Source of the DNA: Rhodospirillales bacterium
GTDB taxonomy: Bacteria; Pseudomonadota; Alphaproteobacteria; Rhodospirillales; Casp-alpha2
NCBI GenBank assembly: GCA_028282185.1
Contig: JANQIJ010000192.1
Span: 1 to 14,891 of the forward strand
Direction of reading: 5' to 3'
Length of the DNA stretch: 14,891 nucleotides
This document shows positions 1 to 6,414 of the stretch, in pieces. How positions within the stretch are numbered: the first letter of the stretch is position 1; each line of letters starts with the position of its first letter. The notes beneath the pieces were generated by a model, which ran no database searches, was not told where the DNA came from, and saw only the letters and a program-made list of their open reading frames with translations. Position numbers and translations under genes: made by a program.

Positions 1-39
1 CTCCGTCGTTTTGGCGCTGCCGTGTAGTACCTGTCCCAT
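1..39 (-). CDS. IS481-family transposase, first 13 codons only
   Basis: The ATG at 39-37 is preceded by AAGGAGG (44-50), and the frame stays open to the window edge. The 13 visible residues read MGQVLHGSAKTTE. This matches the conserved opening of IS481-like DDE transposases that I remember (MGQVLHGSA-TTE), which continue into a helix-turn-helix and an rve integrase domain. The rest of the protein lies outside the window, so completeness and activity cannot be judged. The call rests on the N-terminal signature plus the terminal repeat just upstream. Confidence 0.8.
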   Translation of the reverse strand, partial: MGQVLHGSAKTTE

Positions 40-109
40 AGTGCCTCCTTCCATTCCGGCGAAAAGAATGCACCATCAAAATCTGGGATCAAACATCTAA
101 GCGCACACA
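1..109 (-). mobile_element. End of an IS481-family insertion sequence, cut by the window edge
   Basis: The minus strand from 109 reads TGTGTGCGCTTAGATG, then GATCCC. This is a 5'-TGT terminal inverted repeat of the type I associate with IS481-family elements. About 70 nt further in lies a strong AAGGAGG ribosome site and the start of a transposase. Only the transposase-proximal end is present, so neither the second inverted repeat nor a target duplication can be checked here. The outer boundary at 109 is inferred from the TGT end and could be off by a base or so. Confidence 0.8.
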
Positions 110-401
110 ATGGATTGTACCGTCGCCGTTATTTGTCGATTCGGAAATGGCGGCAGGGGTTCAGGCTGCGGACCTTTGCCTCTATTGCATCAACTGGGGG
201 TTTCGGCGTCCTGAATGGAACTTCAAAGGGCAAACCCGCGACCTTATTCATACGGAATTTGGCGGGCGCCTCGGTCAGTTGCAGTTTTCCGGTGACGGTT
301 ATGACAACGGGCGGACGTTTAGAAGTTACGGGGTCGTCTTTGTTCCCGACCCGTATACGTCGAGGATTTGATACGAGTATTAAAAAAGGAGGTAATGCAC
401 C

Positions 402-464
402 ATGCTGCCATCCGTTGCGACGATTGCCGCAGGGACCGCCCAAGGGCCGAACCTCCATCAGTAA
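402..464 (+). CDS. Possible 20-residue small ORF with strong ribosome site
   Basis: AGGAGG (387-392) sits 9 nt before ATG 402 and follows a run of six A. The frame encodes 20 residues, beginning MLPSVATIAAG, and stops at TAA 462-464. A second ATG at 395 opens a 44-codon frame ending at 529, but it lies only 2 nt from the Shine-Dalgarno, too close for normal initiation. The product is not recognised. The good ribosome site is the main support. The following RNA structure and terminator make a short independent transcript plausible, but chance is not excluded. Confidence 0.3.
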   Translation: MLPSVATIAAGTAQGPNLHQ

Positions 465-472
465 AATGCGCA

Positions 473-517
473 TTGGCAGTGTGTTTGTCAATTGCCAAGC
501 GTTTATCTGACAAACAC
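473..517 (+). other. Two interleaved inverted repeats (pseudoknot geometry)
   Basis: TTGGCA (473-478) can pair with TGCCAA (493-498), and GTGTTTGTCA (481-490) pairs perfectly with TGACAAACAC (508-517). The order 5'A-5'B-3'A-3'B means the stems are either alternatives or form an H-type pseudoknot. They lie just after the tiny ORF and before a terminator. A role as a small RNA or regulatory fold is inference. The 10-bp dyad could also be a protein-binding site. Confidence 0.4.
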
Positions 518-549
518 GGGCTTCCTTGAATTCGAGGGCGGTGCCGGCG

Positions 550-578
550 AAAAAGCCCCGGATCGCTCCGGGGCTTTT
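550..578. terminator. Bidirectional rho-independent terminator
   Basis: A run of A precedes GCCCCGGA (555-562), the loop TCGC and TCCGGGGC (567-574), then TTTT. The stem is 8 GC-rich base pairs plus flanking A/T pairs. On the minus strand it ends the petABC transcript about 85 nt after petC. On the plus strand it would end anything transcribed from the 110-530 region. Confidence 0.85.
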
Positions 579-661
579 CTTATGCGTTTGGTTCTTTGGG
601 ATCGCGGCGTTGCCAACCGCGCCATTCACCCACCGCGAGTGGTCCGCGGCAGTCAAGGTGG

Positions 662-1507
662 TTAATGCTTCTGATCGCTCCAGACCTGGCGCTTCAGGGC
701 GTACAGCATGCCGGTCAGCACCAGCAAGAACAGCATCACCTTGACGCCCAGGCGCTTGCGTTCCTCAAGCTCCGGTTCGGCCGCCCAGGCGAAGAAGGTC
801 GACAGGTCCCAGGCCATCTGTTCGACGGTGGCCTTGGTACCGTCCGTGTATTCCACGGCGTCTTCCGACAGCGGGTTGGCCATGGCGATGATATGGCCCG
901 GGAAGTAGGTGTTGTAGGCAACGCCGTCCGGCACATCGAAGCCTTCCGGCGGATCGTCGTAGCCGGTCAGCAGCGCATAGATGTAATCAGCGCCGAGAGC
1001 GAAACCGCCTGGCTGGGCGATGGAAAAGCGGACGATGCTGTCGCCGCCGCCGCTGCGCGCCTTGGTGATCAGCGACAGGTCCGGCGGCGCCTTGCCGTTG
1101 TTGGCCGCAGCCGCGGCCTTCTTGTTTTCGAACGGCTCCGGCAGGGTATCCGACGGACGGCCCGGGCGTTCGAACATTTCGCCCTCGTCATTGGGGCCGT
1201 CGATCACTGTGGCTTCCGCCGCCAGGACCTTCACCTGTTCCTTGGAAAAACCGATTTGCTGAAGGTGGCGGTAGGCGATCAGGTTCATGCCGTGGCAGCT
1301 GGCGCAGACTTCCTTATAGACTTGGAAACCGCGTTGCGCCGAAGCCCGGTCGAAGGTCCCGAAGATGCCGTTGAAAGACCAGTTCTGGGATGGTGGCTTG
1401 ACGCCGGCACCGGCCGCCTCGGCCGTGGTGGGGGTCAGTGCCCAGGCGGAAACCAGGGCCACGCCGGCCAGCCCGAGGAGGGCGGATTTGACGGTCTTGT
1501 TCTTCAT
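662..1507 (-). CDS. petC: Cytochrome c1 of the bc1 complex
   Basis: This is the haem-c subunit of ubiquinol:cytochrome c oxidoreductase. It passes electrons from the Rieske centre to soluble cytochrome c on the periplasmic face. The 281-residue protein starts with a signal peptide (residues 1-31, cleavage near AEA). The CASCH haem-attachment motif is at 68-72 and the likely axial Met is in IAMANPL near 209. A C-terminal membrane anchor spans about 253-272, followed by a basic tail. The length fits bacterial cytochrome c1. The ATG at 1507 is chosen because the signal peptide starts there, GGAG lies just upstream, and petB stops 5 nt before it. The frame stays open further upstream, but only across petB in another frame. 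It is the last gene of the petA-petB-petC operon. Confidence 0.96.
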   Translation of the reverse strand: MKNKTVKSALLGLAGVALVSAWALTPTTAEAAGAGVKPPSQNWSFNGIFGTFDRASAQRGFQVYKEVCASCHGMNLIAYRHLQQIGFSKEQVKVLAAEATVIDGPNDEGEMFERPGRPSDTLPEPFENKKAAAAANNGKAPPDLSLITKARSGGGDSIVRFSIAQPGGFALGADYIYALLTGYDDPPEGFDVPDGVAYNTYFPGHIIAMANPLSEDAVEYTDGTKATVEQMAWDLSTFFAWAAEPELEERKRLGVKVMLFLLVLTGMLYALKRQVWSDQKH

Positions 1508-1512
1508 TGTCT

Positions 1513-2817
1513 TTACTCCGCGGCCTGGGGTTGCGCACTGCCGGCCTGTTCGCCGGTGACCGACGCGGTGATGCTGTCCGGCGTCTTGCTGGGCCGTTCG
1601 ATGAGGCCGAGCAGAGGTAGGATCAACAGCAGGTGGATGAAGTAGTAGGCGGTCGCGGCCTGACCGATCAGAATCCAATACCCTTCCGCCGGTTTCGCAC
1701 CGCAGAGGCCCAGGATCAACCAGTCGAGTACGAAAATCCAGAAGAACCACCTGTAGAGCGGCCGGTACTTGGCGCTGCGCACCCGGGAGGTGTCCAGCCA
1801 GGGCAACAGCGCCAGCAGGATGACGGCCGCGAACATGGCGATCACGCCGGCGAGCTTCGCCGACATCAGCCAGGAGATCGGCAAATACAGGATGAATTCC
1901 GGCGTGAAGGCCCGGAGGATTGCGTAGAACGGCAGGAAGTACCATTCCGGCACGATATGCGGCGGTGTCGTCAGCGGGTCCGCCATGATGTAGTTGTCGG
2001 GATGGCCGAAGTAGTTGGGCGCGAAGAAAACGAAGAAGCAGAAGATCAGCAGGAACACGCCCATCCCGTATAGATCCTTGATGGTGAAGTAGGGATGGAA
2101 CGGGATGGTGTCCTGCGGGCCTTTGACGTCGATCCCCGTCGGGTTGTTGGACCCGAAGGTATGGAGCGCCCAAATATGCACGACGACCAAGCCCAGGATG
2201 ACGAAGGGCATCAGGTAGTGCAACGAGAAGAAGCGGTTGAGCGTCGCGTTATCGACGATGAAGCCGCCCCACAACAGTTGGACGACCTCTTCGCCGAACA
2301 CCGGCACGGCGGAGAACAGATTGGTGATCACCGTGGCGCCCCAATAGCTCATCTGACCCCAGGGCAGGACGTAGCCCATGAAGGCCGTCGCCATCATGGC
2401 GAGGAGGATAAGCACGCCGATGATCCATAACAGTTCGCGGGGATACTTGTACGATCCGTAATACATGCCCCGGAAGATATGGATGAACACAACCATGAAG
2501 AAGAAGCTCGCCATGTTCATGTGGATGTAGCGGATCAGCCATCCGCCATTTACGTCGCGCATGATGCGCTCGATGGAATTGAAGGCGTGGTCCGTGTGCG
2601 GCGTGTAATGCATCGCCAGCACGACGCCGGTGGCGATCAGAATCACCAGGGCGAAGCCGGCCAGAGAGCCGAAGTTCCACCAATAACTGAGATTGCGCGG
2701 CGTCGGATAGCCGGAGCCCACCGAATGGTCGATGAAGCTGAAGATCGGCATGCGATGCTCGATCCACTTCACGACACCGTTCTGCATGAATTTGCTTTGG
2801 TTTTCTTGTTCGCTCAT
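1513..2817 (-). CDS. petB: Cytochrome b of the bc1 complex
   Basis: This is the membrane-embedded subunit of complex III that carries both b-type haems and the two quinone sites of the Q cycle. The 434-residue protein has at least eight hydrophobic helices. The four haem-ligating histidines are at 99, 113, 200 and 214, with the classic 14-residue spacing within each pair and 101 between pairs. The PEWY motif of the Qo site is at 290-293. This is the long, unsplit bacterial form, slightly longer than mitochondrial cytochrome b because of a hydrophilic C-terminal tail (about 408-434). It starts 11 nt after the petA stop with a GGGGGA ribosome site, which implies co-translation. No odd residues were noticed. 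Confidence 0.98.
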   Translation of the reverse strand: MSEQENQSKFMQNGVVKWIEHRMPIFSFIDHSVGSGYPTPRNLSYWWNFGSLAGFALVILIATGVVLAMHYTPHTDHAFNSIERIMRDVNGGWLIRYIHMNMASFFFMVVFIHIFRGMYYGSYKYPRELLWIIGVLILLAMMATAFMGYVLPWGQMSYWGATVITNLFSAVPVFGEEVVQLLWGGFIVDNATLNRFFSLHYLMPFVILGLVVVHIWALHTFGSNNPTGIDVKGPQDTIPFHPYFTIKDLYGMGVFLLIFCFFVFFAPNYFGHPDNYIMADPLTTPPHIVPEWYFLPFYAILRAFTPEFILYLPISWLMSAKLAGVIAMFAAVILLALLPWLDTSRVRSAKYRPLYRWFFWIFVLDWLILGLCGAKPAEGYWILIGQAATAYYFIHLLLILPLLGLIERPSKTPDSITASVTGEQAGSAQPQAAE

Positions 2818-2828
2818 GACGTCCCCCG

Positions 2829-3383
2829 TTAGCCGATTTTGATCGTGGTGTCGGTGAGAAACTCGTGCTTCGGCACGGGTAGGTTCGTCGGCGCCGGACC
2901 CTTGCGGATCCGTCCGGAGGTGTCGTAGTGCGATCCGTGGCAGGGGCAGAACCAGCCACCGTATTCACCCTTCGGTTCGCCTTCCTTCTGCCCCAGCGGA
3001 ATGCAGCCCAAATGGGTGCAGACGCCGACCATGACCAGCCACTTGGGCCGGACCGTGCGATCGGCGTCTTTTTCCGGATCGGGCAGAACTTCGGCGTCGT
3101 CCTTCTTGGCCTGATCGATTTCCGCCCCCGTCCGATGGCGGACGAACACGGGCTTGCCCTGCCAAACGACGGTGATGCTCTGACCTTCTTCAATCGGCGT
3201 CAGGTCGACCTCGGTCGTCGCCAGCGCCAGGGTGTCCGCGGCCGGGTTCAGGCTGTCGATCAACGGCCAGACCGCCAAGGCGGTGCCGACCGTACCGACG
3301 GTGGCGGTCGTGACCAAAAGAAAATCGCGGCGCGATTGCTCGTCAATTTTACTCGAAGGCGGGGTGTTCGCCGTATCGCTCAT
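2829..3383 (-). CDS. petA: Rieske iron-sulfur subunit of the bc1 complex
   Basis: This is the [2Fe-2S] protein that takes the first electron from ubiquinol at the Qo site. Of 184 residues, an uncleaved twin-arginine anchor (SRRDFLLV, about 17-41) exports and tethers the protein. The cluster ligands lie in CTHLGC (122-127) and CPCHGS (146-151), giving C122, H124, C146 and H149 plus the disulfide pair C127/C148. The ATG at 3383 is preferred because AAGGGGA lies 7 nt upstream. An in-frame ATG at 3425 would add 14 residues with no family counterpart. It is first in the petABC operon. A candidate promoter is listed separately. Confidence 0.96.
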   Translation of the reverse strand: MSDTANTPPSSKIDEQSRRDFLLVTTATVGTVGTALAVWPLIDSLNPAADTLALATTEVDLTPIEEGQSITVVWQGKPVFVRHRTGAEIDQAKKDDAEVLPDPEKDADRTVRPKWLVMVGVCTHLGCIPLGQKEGEPKGEYGGWFCPCHGSHYDTSGRIRKGPAPTNLPVPKHEFLTDTTIKIG

Positions 3384-3479
3384 CAATACATCCCCTTGAA
3401 GAACGTTTTGAAACTTGATTGCCATTATTCGGCGATATCGGGCCCAACGGGACTGCACCGCTTCTCATTGCTAGCGCCA

Positions 3480-3508
3480 AATCTAGAAGACCGGCGGAAA
3501 AGAGGCAA
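3480..3508 (-). promoter_or_regulatory. Candidate sigma-70-type promoter for petABC
   Basis: On the minus strand TTGCCT (3508-3503) and TAGATT (3485-3480) are separated by 17 nt. Each matches 4 of 6 consensus bases. Transcription would start near 3473, leaving a leader of about 90 nt before petA. This is a pattern match only. Confidence 0.35.
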
Positions 3509-3623
3509 CGGCGGGTTTGTTTTTTGCCGACACCATGCCCTGCGGCCCCGGTTGGGGGCGCAAATCATGGCCGGACCATATGGCGCGACCTGGCGCCTGG
3601 CAAGGCTAAATCCCGCCTTTGGC

Positions 3624-3652
3624 TTGATATTCAAGCCTTTGCGGCCTTCAAT
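3624..3652 (+). promoter_or_regulatory. Candidate promoter immediately upstream of trmL
   Basis: TTGATA (3624-3629), a 17-nt spacer and TTCAAT (3647-3652) lie so close to ATG 3658 that the predicted transcript would begin at or next to the start codon. The hexamers are only partial matches. Confidence 0.3.
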
Positions 3653-3657
3653 ACGGT

Positions 3658-4164
3658 ATGACCGCCGCCGTCGAAATCGCCTTGTTCGAACCCGATATCC
3701 CGCAGAACACGGCTGCGGTATTGCGCACCGCCGCCTGTCTGGGCGTGGCCGCGCATGTCATCGAGCCCTGCGGATTCGTCTTCGGCGATGCCCGGTTTCG
3801 GCGCGCCGGGATGGATTATTTGGACCGGCTCAGCCTGACAAGACATGATTCCTGGGCCAGGTTTCAGGCCGCCCGCGCCGGCGCCCCGGGCCGCCTGATC
3901 CTGTGGACGACACGGGGCGATACCCGACTGCCGGACTTTCGTTTTCGGGCAGACGATATGTTGTTGTTCGGCCGGGAAAGCGCCGGCGTGCCAGACGAGG
4001 TCCATGCCGCGGCGGACCGGCGGGTGCGTATTCCGCTGGTTCCGGGCACGCGATCCTTGAACCTGGCGGCCAGCGCCGCCATGGTGCTGGCTCAGGCGCT
4101 CGGCCAGTTGGACGTCTGGCCCGCCGACCCGGTCCCCCCGCAAACGGAAGATCACAGCGCATGA
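3658..4164 (+). CDS. trmL: tRNA (cytidine/uridine-34 2'-O)-methyltransferase
   Basis: This SPOUT-family enzyme methylates the ribose of the wobble nucleotide in tRNA-Leu isoacceptors, using S-adenosylmethionine. The 168-residue protein shows the TrmL pattern: IALFEPDIPQNTAAVLRTA near the N-terminus, then HVIEPCGF, LLFGRESAGVP (about 101-111), and the knot motif RIPLVPGTRSLNLAASAAMVL near the C-terminus. The start at 3658 fits the family, since the conserved strand begins at once. No Shine-Dalgarno precedes it, and a possible promoter lies so close that the message may be leaderless. The stop overlaps the hemF start (ATGA at 4161-4164), so the two genes are translationally coupled. Confidence 0.93.
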   Translation: MTAAVEIALFEPDIPQNTAAVLRTAACLGVAAHVIEPCGFVFGDARFRRAGMDYLDRLSLTRHDSWARFQAARAGAPGRLILWTTRGDTRLPDFRFRADDMLLFGRESAGVPDEVHAAADRRVRIPLVPGTRSLNLAASAAMVLAQALGQLDVWPADPVPPQTEDHSA

Positions 4165-5042
4165 CCGACAGCCCCTTTTCCGACACCCATAAATCCCGAG
4201 CCAAGGCCTGGTTCGAGGAACTGCGCGATGCCTTTTGCCAGGCTTTGGAAGACGTCGAGGACGCGGTCACCGGCCCGAACGACACCAGCGCCAAGGCGCC
4301 CGGCCGGTTCGAACGCAAGGCCTGGGAGCGGCCGGGAGAGGACGGCGCCATGGGCGGCGGCGGCGTGATGTCGGTGCTGCGCGGCGGCCGCGTGTTCGAA
4401 AAGGCCGGCGTCAACGTCTCAACCGTGATGGGCGCATTCTCGGAAGAGTTTCGCCAGCGCATTCCCGGCGCGGCGGAGGATCCGCGGTTCTGGGCGTCCG
4501 GCATCTCCACCGTGATCCATCCGCAATCGCCGTTCGTCCCGGCGGCTCATATGAACACCCGGATGATCGTCACCACCCAGGGCTGGTTCGGCGGCGGCGG
4601 CGACCTGACGCCGGTGTTCGCCCGCGACGAGGAAACCGCCCGCTTCCATGAAGCTTTCGAGGACGCCTGCGACGCCCACGATCCGGCCTATTACCCCAAG
4701 TTCAAGAAATGGTGCGACGAATATTTCCATCTCAAGCACCGGGACGAGCCGCGCGGCGTGGGCGGCATCTTCTACGACAATCTGGACACCGGCGATTGGG
4801 AGGCGGACTTCGCCTTCACCCAGGACGTGGGCCGGGCCTTCGTCGGGGTTTATCCGGAACTGGTGCGCCGGCACATGAACGACACCTGGACCGACGACGA
4901 ACGCCAGGCCCAGCGGGTCAAGCGCGGGCGCTACGTGGAGTTCAATCTCTTATACGACCGGGGCACCATCTTCGGCCTGCAGACCGGCGGCAACGTGGAA
5001 GCGATCCTCATGTCCCTGCCGCCGGATGTGAGCTGGCCGTAA
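4161..5042 (+). CDS. hemF: Oxygen-dependent coproporphyrinogen III oxidase
   Basis: The enzyme oxidatively decarboxylates two propionates of coproporphyrinogen III to vinyl groups in haem synthesis and needs O2. The 293-residue cytosolic protein carries the family blocks: GGGGVMSVLRGGRVFEKAG (66-84), the TVIHPQSPFVPAAHMNTR block (117-134, with the conserved His), WFGGGGDLTP (142-151), HRDEPRGVGGIFYDNL (193-208) and FNLLYDRGTIFGLQTGGN (261-278). It ends at PPDVSWP, shorter than the E. coli enzyme at the C-terminus. My recollection is that alphaproteobacterial HemF commonly ends this way, so I do not read it as truncation. It overlaps trmL by 4 nt. Its position near the bc1 genes links haem supply to cytochrome assembly only by inference. 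Confidence 0.96.
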   Translation: MTDSPFSDTHKSRAKAWFEELRDAFCQALEDVEDAVTGPNDTSAKAPGRFERKAWERPGEDGAMGGGGVMSVLRGGRVFEKAGVNVSTVMGAFSEEFRQRIPGAAEDPRFWASGISTVIHPQSPFVPAAHMNTRMIVTTQGWFGGGGDLTPVFARDEETARFHEAFEDACDAHDPAYYPKFKKWCDEYFHLKHRDEPRGVGGIFYDNLDTGDWEADFAFTQDVGRAFVGVYPELVRRHMNDTWTDDERQAQRVKRGRYVEFNLLYDRGTIFGLQTGGNVEAILMSLPPDVSWP

Positions 5043-5133
5043 AACTGGTTGCAACGAAGGCCCGCGCGAAGGGATGGAGTGGTTGGCTTGCGGGCGTGTC
5101 AAAAGCCCCTCTCGTGATAAACTCCTTGGCGTA

Positions 5134-5776
5134 ATGGACGACTGCCATTTTTAAAGACCCGGCCTGGTTTCATGCCTGGCGGAATCCCGAAGAATTTTTC
5201 GTTGAAGCTTCAAGGATCACAACCAGTGCGCCAACCGGCGACATTTTCAGAGATCCGAAGTTTCAATTTGCGTTTGATGCCTTCGGCGCGGGACGGTTCG
5301 CTCGGTCTTTGTTCCCAGGGCGCGAATGCTTCGTTCGCCTGGTCGCGGACGATTATCCCGACTTCGAAATCAAACATACAGATGAGATCGTTCAGTACGA
5401 ACTCACGGAAGCGGACAGATTGGGCCGAAGACACGGAGATGAGTATCGATTGCAACCTGAGTTGGAGAGTGCAGAACGCCCGATAGAGCTCGAATACTTT
5501 GACCCAGGGGCGGAGGTTGAAGCCGGCTATGGGCCCATAGCAGAACAAATTAAAAAGAAAGCGGCGAAGAATTACCGTCCGCGCAGAGAACTGGTCGTGC
5601 TGGTGAACTTGACGCTGTTCGACTTCGATCGCATCGATTGGGAGCGGATACAGAAGATATCAGAACCGTATCAATACAAGTTTCCGTCAATTTGGATTCT
5701 ATGGGGAAATCGCCTGTTTCGGAGCTGGCCGGATCCAAAGGTGATCGTGGACACTTGGTCAGATTGGGATGTTTAG
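5134..5776 (+). pseudogene. Unrecognised gene broken by a one-base frameshift
   Basis: A frame with protein-like composition runs from 5135 to TAG 5774-5776, yet its first 58 codons contain no start. An ATG at 5134 reads MDDCHF and then hits TAA. Removing one T from the TTTTT run (about 5147-5151) joins that ATG to the long frame and gives about 213 residues (MDDCHFKDPAWFHAW...). A start at ATG 5074 in the same corrected frame is also possible. If the frameshift is real, only a short product from TTG 5309 (155 residues) could be made. The segment PDFEIKHTDEIVQYELTEAD followed by GRRHGDEY vaguely recalls PD-(D/E)XK nuclease-like folds, but no complete catalytic motif is visible. Base composition is AT-richer than the flanking genes, which suggests acquisition from elsewhere. 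It lies upstream of the brnTA pair. Confidence 0.6.
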
Positions 5777-5840
5777 GCCAAGAGGCTTGCGTTGCGTTGA
5801 ACCAACAGTTTCTCCTTCATCCATTCGAAAACCGCCTTTA

Positions 5841-5868
5841 TTGTCAATACAGTTTGCATTAACATAAT
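5841..5868 (+). promoter_or_regulatory. Candidate brnTA promoter/operator
   Basis: This AT-rich stretch precedes brnT. TTGTCA (5841-5846) and CATAAT (5863-5868) are 16 nt apart. TGTCAATA and CATTAACA (5842-5849, 5857-5864) form an imperfect dyad, 6 of 8 positions. BrnA-type antitoxins repress their own promoter in studied systems. The -10 abuts the start codon, so either the transcript is leaderless or the true promoter lies elsewhere. Confidence 0.3.
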
Positions 5869-5870
5869 CG

Positions 5871-6158
5871 ATGAAGTTTGAATGGGACCCGGCGAAGAGC
5901 GCGGCCAATCTTGAGAAGCATGGGATCAGCTTCGAGGATGCGGTGCGGATATTTGGAGGCCCCACTTTGACCCAGGTCGATCACCGGCAGGATTACGGCG
6001 AGAAGCGGGAATTGACATTGGGTGCTGTGCCGCCGGGCGACGTGGTCCTCTTAGTCGTCCATACGGACAGGTCGGGCGTGACCCGCATCATCTCGGCGCG
6101 CCACGCGAGCCGCCGCGAACGGAAGGTGTATCATGACCACCTCGAAGAAAAGTCCTAA
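5871..6158 (+). CDS. brnT: BrnT-family ribonuclease toxin
   Basis: BrnT toxins are small RelE-fold ribonucleases that block translation and are neutralised by BrnA. The 95-residue protein shows the family signature FEWDPAKSAANLEKHGISFEDA at 3-24, then R/H-containing strands ending in RIISARHASRRERKVYHDH (72-90). These contain the basic residues expected of the active site. The start at 5871 matches the family N-terminus exactly, although no Shine-Dalgarno is visible. The gene overlaps brnA by 26 nt and precedes it, the usual toxin-first order of this module. Length and motifs look intact, so I expect function. Confidence 0.93.
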   Translation: MKFEWDPAKSAANLEKHGISFEDAVRIFGGPTLTQVDHRQDYGEKRELTLGAVPPGDVVLLVVHTDRSGVTRIISARHASRRERKVYHDHLEEKS

Positions 6159-6414
6159 GGTAATCAAGGCGGTCCGGGACGAGGACATCGACTTCTCGGA
6201 CATTCCGGAAACGGATGAGGCGTTTTGGGCCGGGGCCAAACTCGTCCACCCCGACCGCACCCAACCGGTGACGCTTCGGGTCAAGACCTCCGTTCTGGAG
6301 CATTTCAAGAAGGACGGCGCCAAGGGCTATCAGACGCGCATGAACGCGGTTCTGGAAAGCTACGTGCGGACCATGGAACGCGCCGACCCGAACGGTTCCG
6401 GTTCGGACGACTAA
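6133..6414 (+). CDS. brnA: BrnA-family antitoxin
   Basis: This is the antitoxin partner of BrnT. It binds the toxin through its N-terminal half and binds DNA through a C-terminal ribbon-helix-helix. The 93 residues include the typical DFSDIPETDEAFWAGAKL stretch (20-37). The DNA-binding block PVTLRVKTSVLEHFKKDG (45-62) follows, then the GYQTRMNAVLESYV helix (65-78). GGAAGG (6121-6126), inside brnT, lies 6 nt before the ATG. The TAA stop at 6412-6414 overlaps the ptxD stop on the opposite strand by 3 nt, so the two transcription units converge with no spacer. Confidence 0.93.
   Translation: MTTSKKSPKVIKAVRDEDIDFSDIPETDEAFWAGAKLVHPDRTQPVTLRVKTSVLEHFKKDGAKGYQTRMNAVLESYVRTMERADPNGSGSDD

Larger units (their letters stand above)
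110..661. other. Non-coding or unassigned spacer between IS481 and petC
   Basis: This 552-nt stretch has open frames on both strands, but none resembles a protein I recognise and none has a good ribosome site, apart from the tiny ORF at 402. It is somewhat richer in A and T than the pet genes. It contains a strong AGGAGG at 387-392, two interleaved inverted repeats at 473-517 and a bidirectional terminator at 550-578. A decayed gene or a small RNA gene is possible; the sequence does not decide it. Confidence 0.5.

Noticed and set aside
395..529. 44-codon frame starting at ATG 395
   Set aside because: Its ATG is only 2 nt from the Shine-Dalgarno. ATG 402 has workable spacing, and neither product is recognised.
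129..656. Open frames on both strands in the 110-660 spacer
   Set aside because: None has a ribosome site or recognisable similarity, and the frames cross the terminator at 550-578. I could not choose one over another.
596..1645. Long open frame on the plus strand opposite petC
   Set aside because: It is antisense to a well-supported gene, in GC-rich DNA where long mirror frames are expected. Its composition is not protein-like and it has no ribosome site.
1508..2173. N-terminal extension of the petC reading frame across petB
   Set aside because: It overlaps the clear cytochrome b gene in another frame and has low-complexity, arginine- and histidine-rich content. The signal peptide and ribosome site place the start at 1507.
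3903..4160. Upstream extension of the hemF frame into trmL
   Set aside because: The extra 86 residues are arginine-rich shadow sequence. HemF homology begins at MTDSPFSD, and the ATGA overlap with trmL fits a coupled start.
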